The notes below the pieces were generated by a model. That model did not search any database, was not told where the DNA came from, and was given only the letters and a program-made list of their open reading frames with translations. The position numbers and the translations under genes are program-made. DNA of 64,000 nucleotides, from NCBI RefSeq assembly GCF_025370755.1, contig NZ_JAMXFC010000025.1, positions 1 to 64,000 on the forward strand, given 5' to 3'. The stretch comes from Laspinema sp. D2d. GTDB taxonomy: Bacteria; Cyanobacteriota; Cyanobacteriia; Cyanobacteriales; Laspinemataceae. Below, one piece after another: positions 57,285 through 64,000 of the stretch (position 1 is its first letter; each line of letters starts with the position of its first letter).

Positions 57285-58619
57285 ATGACAACCGTAGTAA
57301 TCGGCTACTACAAAACCACCGAATTGCTAAACGCAGCGATTTGGGACCATATCAAGCATTACCAGAATGTATCCCAGGCAATTAGTGTGCGATTCGAGCC
57401 GTACCAGAAACCTGTCTGGCATCGGGGCCATGTCCTGTATCACGAACTCAAATTCAAAGCCATCGTGACTTACGAGACTGTTGATGGCAAGATTCAGACA
57501 CGCCGCTGTTCGGCGCAAGGCTGGAGCGTTTTCGGCATTACCCGCGAGAACAATCAGTTACGAGTCCACAGTTGGGATGGCCGTGAGTTCCATGAATATG
57601 CCCTCACCCGCACAACCTGCACCTGCCAGTCCTTCCAGTTCCAGACTGGCTTAGTCGAGGGCCAGTGCAAACATTTACAGGTAGCTGCTCCCGAACTCAA
57701 TCAATCGCCTTGGCTCGAACAACCGCTCTATGTTTACCCGTTTGGACAACGACAAGCCGAACCTGAAACGGTGCAGCTTCATCCCGGTTTGGTCTTAGCA
57801 CCTGGGTTCCGGTTGGTCCGCACAGCGCAAGGATATCGGGTGGTGGCAGACCTGCGCGATCGCATGGGACGAGAGCAGGCTAAGGTCATCGGGACCGTGG
57901 AGCAGCAGGGCGAATGGGTCAACTACTCGAATCCGCGCGGTACATTCGGAAAACGGGTCACCGCCACTGCCACGAATTTGAGGGTGATGTGCCAAGAGTT
58001 GCACCAGCGTTCGATGTATAGCGATTGGCAAGTGATAGACCCGAACGCCAAAGACGAGGATAAAGTGGACCTCAATGAATTGGCGAGTGCGGCGATCAAC
58101 TGGAGCCGCATCAAGCCGATCGCTAACCGGGCAACCCCGCAACCTGCAACCCCGCAACCGACACCGGCGCGATCGGGTGAGGACGAAGTAGACCTCCAGG
58201 AACTCGCAAGTGTAACCATCAACTGGAGCCGCATCAAGCCGATCGCTAACTCGGCAACCACACAACCGACACCGGCGCGATCGACACTGATCCGACCGGC
58301 AACCCCGCAACCTGCACCGGCGCGATCGGCACCGGCGGCGAAACAATCCGTGCAGTCCGAGCAAGAACAGCACCAGACTCGAACGATTCGGGTGGAGAAG
58401 GACGAAGAGACTGGACTCTACTGGTTCCGCGATATGAACACGGACAAATTCTGTGGTGATGGCTACCCAAAAGACCTCGTAAATTACCGCGCTCAACAGT
58501 TTATTTTAATGGGATGTGTCGTGGAAACCTTCGACCCAACTAAGGGAAAATGGTACGTCTTCCAAAACCAGAAATGGCTTCCCGTTAGTTCCCCTCAACC
58601 GGCTTTAGTCTTAGCTTGA
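57285..58619 (+). CDS. SWIM zinc-finger protein with duplicated linker
   Basis: The 444-residue protein has a SWIM-type zinc finger near residues 105-130 (TTCTCQSFQFQTGLVEGQ, then CKHL), i.e. CxC...CxH, a module for binding nucleic acid or protein. Before it is a beta-rich part (VRFEPYQKPVWHRGHVLYHE; VTYETVDGKIQTRRCSAQGW). The linker holds two copies of VDLxELASxxINWSRIKPIA (58.07 and 58.19 kb) between PATPQP-type runs. The C-terminal part (TRTIRVEKDEETGLYWFRDM) is a small beta domain. SWIM proteins occur with helicases and transposases; none is next to it. Confidence 0.78.
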   Translation: MTTVVIGYYKTTELLNAAIWDHIKHYQNVSQAISVRFEPYQKPVWHRGHVLYHELKFKAIVTYETVDGKIQTRRCSAQGWSVFGITRENNQLRVHSWDGREFHEYALTRTTCTCQSFQFQTGLVEGQCKHLQVAAPELNQSPWLEQPLYVYPFGQRQAEPETVQLHPGLVLAPGFRLVRTAQGYRVVADLRDRMGREQAKVIGTVEQQGEWVNYSNPRGTFGKRVTATATNLRVMCQELHQRSMYSDWQVIDPNAKDEDKVDLNELASAAINWSRIKPIANRATPQPATPQPTPARSGEDEVDLQELASVTINWSRIKPIANSATTQPTPARSTLIRPATPQPAPARSAPAAKQSVQSEQEQHQTRTIRVEKDEETGLYWFRDMNTDKFCGDGYPKDLVNYRAQQFILMGCVVETFDPTKGKWYVFQNQKWLPVSSPQPALVLA

Positions 58620-58710
58620 TTGGGTCATATCTGGCCTCTATCTGCTATCAAATGGAGGTCAGATAAATCCAAGAAAGAAGGAAAAAATAAGTAAAGTAAG
58701 CTAAAAATAA

Positions 58711-58748
58711 GAGCCTTTCGGATAGAGTGAAACAATTGAGAATTTGTT
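58711..58748 (+). promoter_or_regulatory. Conserved gene leader, copy 16
   Basis: GAGCCTTTCGGATAGAGTGA then AACAATTGAGAATTTGTT, then ATG 58749. Preceded by the A-rich AAAATAAGTAAAGTAAGC. Confidence 0.74.
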
Positions 58749-59414
58749 ATGACTCAAACAGACAGAAAACCAACTATCTCGGTATTTGGCTTCAAAGAAG
58801 AAAACGCACTCGTTGTCCCGGAGATTCCGATTAATGCTCGGAACAATTGTCAAGCTGGAAAGTGGACTCTAGGCGATGAAGACTACGGCTCGAAAGTGAC
58901 CATGACCATCTTAAAGTTTAGCAAGTTCTTTGGCAGTCTAGGTCAAACGAAACATACGCTCTGGGGACAGATTTGGTTCATCGCTGAATCGGGGGAATTG
59001 CCTCACGATGTTTTGCTAGTAACCTACGTCAAAGGTCGCAGCCTCAGTGACTTCAACCGACTCGTTGCCACCGTCCAGGCGCGAGGGATTGAACCGGCTG
59101 AAGGGCTATTTATTCCTAGTTTCATCAAGCATTCGGGCCAGAAACCGGACGAGTCGGGCATGGTCAAACCGATTAACTATTACAGCCTCAAATGGGACTG
59201 GATGGAACGCTCGAACTGGGACATGATTGAGAAGGCCGCAGCGGTATTAGCCGATCCACAAAACCAAGCGCGGATGATTGACTTAGATGGCACACGCGAG
59301 ATGATTTGCTTAGACGAATTACCGCCTCATCAGATTGCTAACTTGATGGCTGCTCACTTGGGAAATTCGAGCCAAACTCACGAACCGAACGTAAAACTTT
59401 TGGCGGGCAACTAA
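58749..59414 (+). CDS. Unknown protein, possible DNA-binding type
   Basis: A 221-residue protein, TDRKPTISVFGFKEENALVV, GKWTLGDEDYGSKVTMTILK, LWGQIWFIAESGELPHDVLL, VKGRSLSDFNRLVATVQARG, then LKWDWMERSNWDMIEKAAAV. The layout (an extended strand-rich part and a helical tail) resembles phage recombination or ssDNA-handling proteins of cyanobacterial plasmids, but I cannot name the family. Leader copy 16 precedes it. Confidence 0.65.
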   Translation: MTQTDRKPTISVFGFKEENALVVPEIPINARNNCQAGKWTLGDEDYGSKVTMTILKFSKFFGSLGQTKHTLWGQIWFIAESGELPHDVLLVTYVKGRSLSDFNRLVATVQARGIEPAEGLFIPSFIKHSGQKPDESGMVKPINYYSLKWDWMERSNWDMIEKAAAVLADPQNQARMIDLDGTREMICLDELPPHQIANLMAAHLGNSSQTHEPNVKLLAGN

Positions 59415-59427
59415 CTCAAGCATTCTC

Positions 59428-59646
59428 ATGGAAGGCTATCAGCTTTATCTTGACCTTAACGTGCGAGGAATCCGGCTAGAAAGTGGTGATAGAGTCTTGA
59501 TTTTGAGCGGTCCACAAGCGGGAAAAACGGGACGGGTCAGTATTCCTCGCTATTGGGCAGGTCGGGATTTTCAAGATTATTTCGTGCGCTTACGCGGGAA
59601 TAAACGTATCTCTTGCCCTCGTCATCAACTGCACAAAATCAAGTAA
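59428..59646 (+). CDS. Small KOW-motif protein
   Basis: A 72-residue protein with a KOW-type turn, GDRVLILSGPQAGKTGRVSI, as in ribosomal protein L24, NusG and other nucleic-acid-binding proteins. It starts 13 bp after the preceding stop, without a leader of its own, so it is probably translated with it. The end RISCPRHQLHKIK is basic. It likely binds RNA or DNA. Confidence 0.72.
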   Translation: MEGYQLYLDLNVRGIRLESGDRVLILSGPQAGKTGRVSIPRYWAGRDFQDYFVRLRGNKRISCPRHQLHKIK

Positions 59647-59650
59647 AAAC

Positions 59651-59672
59651 TGGGAGGTTTAGAAGCCTCCCA
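59651..59672 (+). terminator. Hairpin after the KOW gene
   Basis: TGGGAGG / CCTCCCA, 8-base loop, starting 4 bp after the stop. It has no T-run, so it is a weak terminator at best. Confidence 0.4.
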
Positions 59673-59746
59673 CCCCATCTCACCGGCATCAACTGCCAAG
59701 AAATCTTGCACTCAACCTGTAAACCTTTGCACTTTGGAGCATTACC

Positions 59747-60205
59747 ATGACCGAATTTACCGATTTCTGGAGCCGCAATGGATGGCTCTGTCAATTCCAG
59801 CATCGCGATGGAGTCGTGGGTGATTGCCTCATCATCACGCCCCACGTTAGGCCGCCCTATCACACTAGCGATCGCTACCAAGGCTGGAGTGTCACTGCAC
59901 TTGAAAGCTGGTTCCAAGAACTAGAGGAAGCCACCACTCTCACTATGGTCTTGCCCCAAGCCGAAGTACCGGCCTTGGACTTGCGAATCTTTCCCACACC
60001 GGACGGTTACTGGTGCGCCGCTTGGCCGCCGATGCCCGAAAGTGAGCCGGGTCAGATTTATGTTCTAGTGCGTCGGTTCAGTCCCCATCCGAGTTGGCGC
60101 TCGTGGGATTGGCAGGAGCGCGCTGAAGCCAGTCGGTTGCAGCACATTCAAGACCAACTCGCCCGGGCTGCCAAGATGATTTGGCGAGCAATCGAGCGCG
60201 GTTAG
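59747..60205 (+). CDS. Unknown protein
   Basis: A 152-residue protein rich in Trp (TDFWSRNGWLCQFQHRDGVV, YQGWSVTALESWFQELEEAT, YWCAAWPPMPE), with a basic helical tail (RLQHIQDQLARAAKMIWRAI). No family recognised. No leader motif is visible before it. Confidence 0.65.
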   Translation: MTEFTDFWSRNGWLCQFQHRDGVVGDCLIITPHVRPPYHTSDRYQGWSVTALESWFQELEEATTLTMVLPQAEVPALDLRIFPTPDGYWCAAWPPMPESEPGQIYVLVRRFSPHPSWRSWDWQERAEASRLQHIQDQLARAAKMIWRAIERG

Positions 60206-60301
60206 TGACCGTTGAGGCGATCGCTTCCCAACGAGGCAATCGCCTGTCAAAATTAAAGGGTAGTCTTAACAATTATTGCTAATCAAACGGAGCAAAATCG
60301 G

Positions 60302-60679
60302 ATGAATCTTGAGCAAATTAAAGTGTTTTTGGACAGCCAGAGCGAGGAATTATCATTGAGCGATTATCTAGCTTTGGCTAAGGTGGCAACTCATGCGGCA
60401 TTCTTGGTAAGCAGCGAGGATGAAGACTGTGACCCTCTAGTTGTCAGCCCTGAAGAATATGCGCTGCAAGATGGAGACTTCTGCCATTTCCAGGATGCGG
60501 CACAATCTCAACTTGATGAGCTAGATTTCTGGTGGTTTCATGAGCTAAACTGGAATCCAATGTTAGAAATTCAGCTTTCCTCGACTAACTGGATTAATCT
60601 AGCCCAATGGCTCTTAGAACGCGCGGCCCAAGCTCGTAAGGAAACTTTGCCCTACAAACAATTGCAACTATTTGATTAA
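60302..60679 (+). CDS. Unknown acidic protein
   Basis: A 125-residue acidic protein (LEQIKVFLDSQSEELSLSDY; AAFLVSSEDEDCDPLVVSPE) with a helical tail (LAQWLLERAAQARKETLPYK) ending QLQLFD. The pI should be low, as in DNA mimics and anti-restriction proteins, but there is no direct evidence. A CGGAG ribosome site is before the ATG. Confidence 0.62.
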   Translation: MNLEQIKVFLDSQSEELSLSDYLALAKVATHAAFLVSSEDEDCDPLVVSPEEYALQDGDFCHFQDAAQSQLDELDFWWFHELNWNPMLEIQLSSTNWINLAQWLLERAAQARKETLPYKQLQLFD

Positions 60680-60756
60680 GAAAATCTAGCCAACAATGAA
60701 CGATACTAGATAAAATTGTCAGACGAGTCAAAATCCAATAATCGAGAACCTTACCC

Positions 60757-61179
60757 ATGCAAAAACAAAGCAGAGTCTTGTCAATCAAAACCTCGAAAAT
60801 ACCTTGCCCTTGGTACGAGGATTGGAATGCCTCAACCCAGTATCTTGAAGAAAAAGCAGCATGGGATTTTACTCGCAAAGGATTACCTCCAAAAGAGCCT
60901 AAATTATCCTGGAAAATTAATTGTCTCCGAGGAATATTACAGGCTGTTGGGTTTATGCTTGATAACGTTGGGCTGCAAAGAAAACCTGGTTATTTCTATG
61001 GTGAGATTCCAGAAAGGGTTGAGTCGGTTTCGCTAGAGTCTTGCCTTGAAACGGGTGAGGGCGAGTTCGTGCAAACTTTGACCAAAAAAGTATGTCACAA
61101 CCTAGCTAATAAAGAATTGCATATAGCGGAATACTTGATGCAAGTGCGGGGTGTAACTCAAACAAAATCTAGTCCATAA
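60757..61179 (+). CDS. Unknown protein
   Basis: A 140-residue protein: LSIKTSKIPCPWYEDWNAST, then a helical part (EPKLSWKINCLRGILQAVGF) and a C-terminal helical part. No domain recognised. The sequence before the ATG (CAATAATCGAGAACC) has a hint of the leader's 3' half only. Confidence 0.6.
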   Translation: MQKQSRVLSIKTSKIPCPWYEDWNASTQYLEEKAAWDFTRKGLPPKEPKLSWKINCLRGILQAVGFMLDNVGLQRKPGYFYGEIPERVESVSLESCLETGEGEFVQTLTKKVCHNLANKELHIAEYLMQVRGVTQTKSSP

Positions 61180-61187
61180 GAATTAGC

Positions 61188-61230
61188 AGAGGGTCCATTT
61201 GGTGAAAGTCTATTTGGAGATTAGGAAATC
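61188..61230 (+). promoter_or_regulatory. Conserved gene leader, possible copy 17 (weak)
   Basis: AGCAGAGGGTCCATTTGGTG then AAAGTCTATTTGGAGATTAG and GAAATC, then ATG 61231. Pieces of the core (GCAGAGGG, GGTGAAAGT, TTGGAG) are in order with extra bases between. Confidence 0.4.
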
Positions 61231-61809
61231 ATGTCTCTAGGGTTTGGTGAATGGGCAAGGCAAGTCTCGAATGCGTGGCGAGAGGAATATGCTCGTAATG
61301 GTGTGTTCGACGATAGCGAGATTCAAAACTACCGAAGACAGGGCTATTATGTGGTGTACGAATCGGTCGAGATTTGCTGCCCTGAAACGGATGGGTCGCT
61401 CGGATACGCCCAGTCAATCCTAAGTCAACCCGATGGCAGTCCAGCTATCTTCCTCAATCAAGAACAAGCTCAAGAATTTGCCCAGGAACATCAAGCCTTC
61501 TGTGCTAAACCTACTGGAATCCACCGGCATACTCCCAAACCCAAGCTCAGGCCCAAAGACCAACCTCGCGCAACCGATGCAGTCTTAGGCGGTAGGGGAA
61601 CTCAACCTCACGCGACCGATGCAGTCTTGGGAAATTCCATTACTGCCAGCCGCCAGCAACTATTTCGCAAACTCCAAGCCAAAGGGGGAACACCTCAAGA
61701 ATGGGCAAGACTAGCAATCCTAGACCATGAATCGGGCTGCACTTGTCCCCAGATGCCTCGCGTCCAGCCCTATCTCGCTGCCTGGAATCGGTGTGGTTTA
61801 CGTTCGTGA
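61231..61809 (+). CDS. Unknown protein with ATDAVLG repeat
   Basis: A 192-residue protein: an N-terminal helical part (FGEWARQVSNAWREEYARNG; EIQNYRRQGYYVVYESVEIC), a linker with RATDAVLGG and HATDAVLGN copies, and a C-terminal part (ASRQQLFRKLQAKGGTPQEW; LAILDHESGCTCPQMPRVQP) with CTCP. It is the last plus-strand gene of the run. No family recognised. Confidence 0.64.
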   Translation: MSLGFGEWARQVSNAWREEYARNGVFDDSEIQNYRRQGYYVVYESVEICCPETDGSLGYAQSILSQPDGSPAIFLNQEQAQEFAQEHQAFCAKPTGIHRHTPKPKLRPKDQPRATDAVLGGRGTQPHATDAVLGNSITASRQQLFRKLQAKGGTPQEWARLAILDHESGCTCPQMPRVQPYLAAWNRCGLRS

Positions 61810-62221
61810 ACAACCGGATGCAGTCAGCGGGTGCGATCGCCATGAATGCAAGACCCACCCAGACAATGCGCTATGGATACGGATAGATGCGATTGGTTTC
61901 GGCAACTTGGCGATCGCTTCTAAAGGGTACAATTATCATACCCTTGGCAACTCTTGACCTCAGCCAGCTTCAGCCGGACCGATTCACGAGCATCGGACTG
62001 TGGACTAGATGAGTAGGCGATCGCTCAGAGCATGACAAGTTCGCGGCAACACCGAATCCTCTCTGACTCTAGTCAATCACGACTGGCATCAACCCGATAG
62101 AATCGCTCAACGAGCCGATCACCACGGATGCAGGATTGAGCTAGATGCAGCCATAACTCACGGATGGCGGGTGGGTGCGATATGGAGGAAAAGGCAATCC
62201 AGCATCATCCTCCACTAACGA
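61810..62221. other. Non-coding stretch between convergent units
   Basis: I see HIP1 sites and short degenerate words (GCGATCGCTCAGAG, GGACTAGATGAGTAGGC) but no gene, terminator or strong repeat. It separates the plus-strand run from the minus-strand genes at the window end. Confidence 0.5.
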
Positions 62222-63112
62222 TTAACTACAAATCGCTACGGGCATTAAATGGTTTTCAATCAAAGACAAGACTTGAGAAGCATCATCATCGGAAATTCCG
62301 TTTAAGATAGTTTGAGGCAAGTAAATCGGTGCAGGTCGAGAGGTTTCTTGCAAATCAGCCAGTTTTATTACACATTTCCTCAAGGCTTTTAAGTCTGTTT
62401 GGTCACCAATTTGAGTGAACAAGTTGACCACTGATAGACTATTTGAGACCGGAATTACTCGAATATCACCTAAGCAACAACAGAGCAAACTATCTTGATA
62501 GGAATCGTAGACGCTAGGATAACGTTTGCATATTTGCTGGGATAGTCCAGTCATCACTCCATCGGGACTAACCTCGTGGCAAATGAACCCATACTTAATA
62601 TCTAGCAAATCATATTTAATGGTGAGTGACTTGTAACTTAGCAAATTCCACAATTCACTAGCCAATGAGCGTAAACTATTCAGGCCATCTTGCTTGATTT
62701 TTAGCATGATGTCCGCTTGCCCAAACGGAAAAGATTTGTTTTTGTACGAGTCATTAAATTTGTCGAACTGCTGGAGGTATTCTAATTTTTCAGGGTTTTC
62801 TCGTAGATGCTTGTACCACAATAGGATATACCACTGCACCCCGAAATCATTTATTTTATACCCCTTGCTATTCATCCTGAGCGGTAGAATAAAATCGCCT
62901 ATTTTCCAGCCTATTTGTCGAACTCCGGCTTTAGCCCATTTCCTTGATTCTTTCCAGTCTTCGGGAAACATTGCAGTTCCATTAGGCGATTTAAAGACCT
63001 TTGCAGCATGGTAATGGTTTTCTATGCAACGGGTTTCGTTGAATACGCTAACGTAGGCAAAGAACGCGGTGAATTCTTTATGCTCTTTTTTCTGGCTCTC
63101 GAAAATTTTCAT
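62222..63112 (-). CDS. Macro-domain-like protein, paralogue of the 46.7-kb gene
   Basis: The 296-residue protein matches the product at 46685-47629 in NHYHAAKVFKSPNGT, then RKWAKAGVRQIGWKIGDFIL, ILLWYKHLRENPEKLEYLQQ, FDKFNDSYKNK. The C-terminal part has GDIRVIPVSNSLSVVNLFTQ and LRKCVIKLADLQETS, then PAPIYLPQTILNGIS and VLSLIENHL, which fit the order of conserved parts in macro domains (GDI...VVNLF.Q......L.......I.LP..I). Macro domains read or remove ADP-ribose. The AT-rich composition suggests separate arrival from its relative. Upstream is an A/T-rich leader, without the conserved leader motif. Confidence 0.64.
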   Translation of the reverse strand: MKIFESQKKEHKEFTAFFAYVSVFNETRCIENHYHAAKVFKSPNGTAMFPEDWKESRKWAKAGVRQIGWKIGDFILPLRMNSKGYKINDFGVQWYILLWYKHLRENPEKLEYLQQFDKFNDSYKNKSFPFGQADIMLKIKQDGLNSLRSLASELWNLLSYKSLTIKYDLLDIKYGFICHEVSPDGVMTGLSQQICKRYPSVYDSYQDSLLCCCLGDIRVIPVSNSLSVVNLFTQIGDQTDLKALRKCVIKLADLQETSRPAPIYLPQTILNGISDDDASQVLSLIENHLMPVAICS

Positions 63113-63202
63113 TTTCTTTTTCTTGATTCATTTCGCCCTCCGCGATAGCTTGCCTTTAATCAGTTTTAGTTTTTCTTGATTATCCATTTATTTTCTAGTT
63201 TT

Positions 63203-63559
63203 TTAATTGAGTCCAGCCCGTTTACGGGGCCAAAATAACGAAAAAGGCAACAGCAGAACAGCACCGACCACCCAGGCGATCGCATACAAGCAACAACCTA
63301 CCGCACCCAGGTAGAAAACGAACGGACGAGCGAATAATACCGCAATATCAGCCACCCGCTTGCGTTCGTCTAGGTCATCCGCCCAGCAGAACAAGCCACC
63401 AGCTAGAATCACCACAACCAGGCTCACGAGGGCCAAGTTGAGGAAAAAAGGATAGCCAGCAAATTGAGCCAGCCAAACTAGGATTAGACGGAGTAAGAAT
63501 AGATAGAAACTCAGGAAGACTGCAACAATTAATCCACCTGCTAAAAGGGAACGATTCAT
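63203..63559 (-). CDS. Small membrane protein
   Basis: A 118-residue protein with four hydrophobic segments: LLAGGLIVAVFLSFYLFLLR, GYPFFLNLALVSLVVVILAG, FARPFVFYLGAVGCCLYAIA, WVVGAVLLLPFSLFW. The order (two segments, a polar Asp-rich loop, two segments) is also seen in the next gene, so they are related. Function unknown. It ends in RKRAGLN. Confidence 0.68.
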   Translation of the reverse strand: MNRSLLAGGLIVAVFLSFYLFLLRLILVWLAQFAGYPFFLNLALVSLVVVILAGGLFCWADDLDERKRVADIAVLFARPFVFYLGAVGCCLYAIAWVVGAVLLLPFSLFWPRKRAGLN

Positions 63560-63568
63560 TTTTTATAT

Positions 63569-63901
63569 TTAAGTTCGATGTTCTAAAGCAAACAGTATCA
63601 AAGGTCCAAAAAATGGCAGCCCAATTATTGCAAAAGAGTATCCAACTATTTTAAGGTAGCTTACAAATGGAAAAAATAAGATGGATGCAGCTTTGCCAAC
63701 CCATGCCCGCCTATCGGGGTGACTAGCCCACGGATTAACAGCCATTTTTAATCTCACTACCATTAGACTCAGTAGAAACAACTTAAAGGCAACCCAGAAC
63801 CAAAAGAACTGAGATAGCCATGTGAGCAAAAAGCCAACGACCACCAGATACAGGATAACAGCTAGATAAAATACAATCTTGTCTATCAGTAACTGGTTCA
63901 T
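63569..63901 (-). CDS. Small membrane protein, paralogue of the gene at 63203-63559
   Basis: A 110-residue protein with the same plan: YLAVILYLVVVGFLLTWLSQ, FFWFWVAFKLFLLSLMVVRL, a polar loop with HPDRRAWVGK, then FFPFVSYLKIVGYSFAIIGL and a last short segment. GGAGG lies 8 bp before ATG 63901. The stop is 9 bp before the start of the next gene, so the two are one operon and probably form a hetero-complex in the membrane. Confidence 0.7.
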   Translation of the reverse strand: MNQLLIDKIVFYLAVILYLVVVGFLLTWLSQFFWFWVAFKLFLLSLMVVRLKMAVNPWASHPDRRAWVGKAASILFFPFVSYLKIVGYSFAIIGLPFFGPLILFALEHRT

Positions 63902-64000
63902 AATCTTGCATCCTCCCGAAACAGCACTTTGGATCTTAACCTGGCTCCTAACGAAATGGCTTTAAGTTTTTTTACTCAACTATAAAGGAGCAATGTGCTT
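63902..64000. other. Non-coding window edge
   Basis: The 5' flank of the membrane-protein operon; the promoter should be here. No gene seen before the window ends. Confidence 0.45.

Noticed and set aside
57795-58496. Open frame of 233 codons on the minus strand
   Set aside because: Shadow of the SWIM gene, with an Arg/Cys repeat caused by the duplicated linker.
43779-61230. The leader could be taken for CRISPR repeats, since GGGTTGAA/GGGTGAA ends resemble cyanobacterial CRISPR repeats
   Set aside because: Copies are 0.1-8 kb apart with genes between them, not regularly spaced spacers, and they are not identical. The fixed distance to ATGs is the main constraint.

Overview
The window looks like part of a large plasmid, or a plasmid-like accessory region, of a cyanobacterium, probably filamentous. 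The HIP1 octamer GCGATCGC and its variants are very frequent. Two dispersed small-repeat families of the kind found in cyanobacteria are present, and many proteins look like cyanobacterial plasmid or accessory proteins. I see two ParB-domain proteins, a Bro-N protein, a tyrosine recombinase and two related winged-helix proteins. I see no rRNA, tRNA, ribosomal-protein or core metabolic operon, and no CRISPR array. The species and the plasmid assignment are inference.

Layout. 0.4-8.5 kb: a glutathione S-transferase, then a probable defence locus. It starts with the 3' remnant of a DNA methyltransferase, followed by a sigma-70 factor with an unusual N-terminal domain, a PLD-SNF2 helicase and an EVE-domain protein, then a pentapeptide-repeat protein. 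8.7-15.4 kb: a ParB-domain protein, an AAA ATPase fused to a DUF4435/TOPRIM-like nuclease (PARIS-like), a GIY-YIG protein, and a two-gene unit with a DNA-binding-like protein and a membrane-anchored ATPase-like protein. 16-26 kb: an O-methyltransferase, a winged-helix plasmid protein, a possible AcrVA2-like protein, and two DUF4157 (eCIS-core) proteins, each followed by a copy of the same small Cys-containing protein. A palindromic repeat is scattered through 1.2-26.3 kb and was not seen after that.

26.5-43 kb: a lipoprotein and coiled-coil protein, a YcxB-like membrane protein between two copies of a long hairpin element, a ribbon-helix-helix-like regulator divergent from a tyrosine recombinase, an MpaB-like oxygenase flanked by 20-bp direct repeats, a gene disrupted at its 5' end by a small dispersed repeat, a Bro-N protein with a decayed tail gene, a HAD protein lacking its nucleophile, a large ParB-domain protein and a second winged-helix protein.

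43.3-61.8 kb: mostly plus-strand, mostly small and unrelated genes. At least 13 are preceded by the same leader of about 35 nt, an A-rich stretch followed by a GCTNTCGC...GGGTGAA...ATTGAGG-like core, at an almost fixed distance (about 30-34 nt) from the ATG. One copy lies inside an open reading frame and seems to mark a fusion of two genes. This repeated leader is the most unusual feature of the window. About 650 bp of consecutive long hairpins (52.47-53.10 kb) precedes the second half of this run and is a candidate origin or transfer site. The end of the window (62.2-63.9 kb) has minus-strand genes: a macro-domain-like paralogue of the 46.7-kb gene and two small membrane proteins.

No database search was possible. 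Functions come from motifs and family memory, and many small genes remain unassigned.
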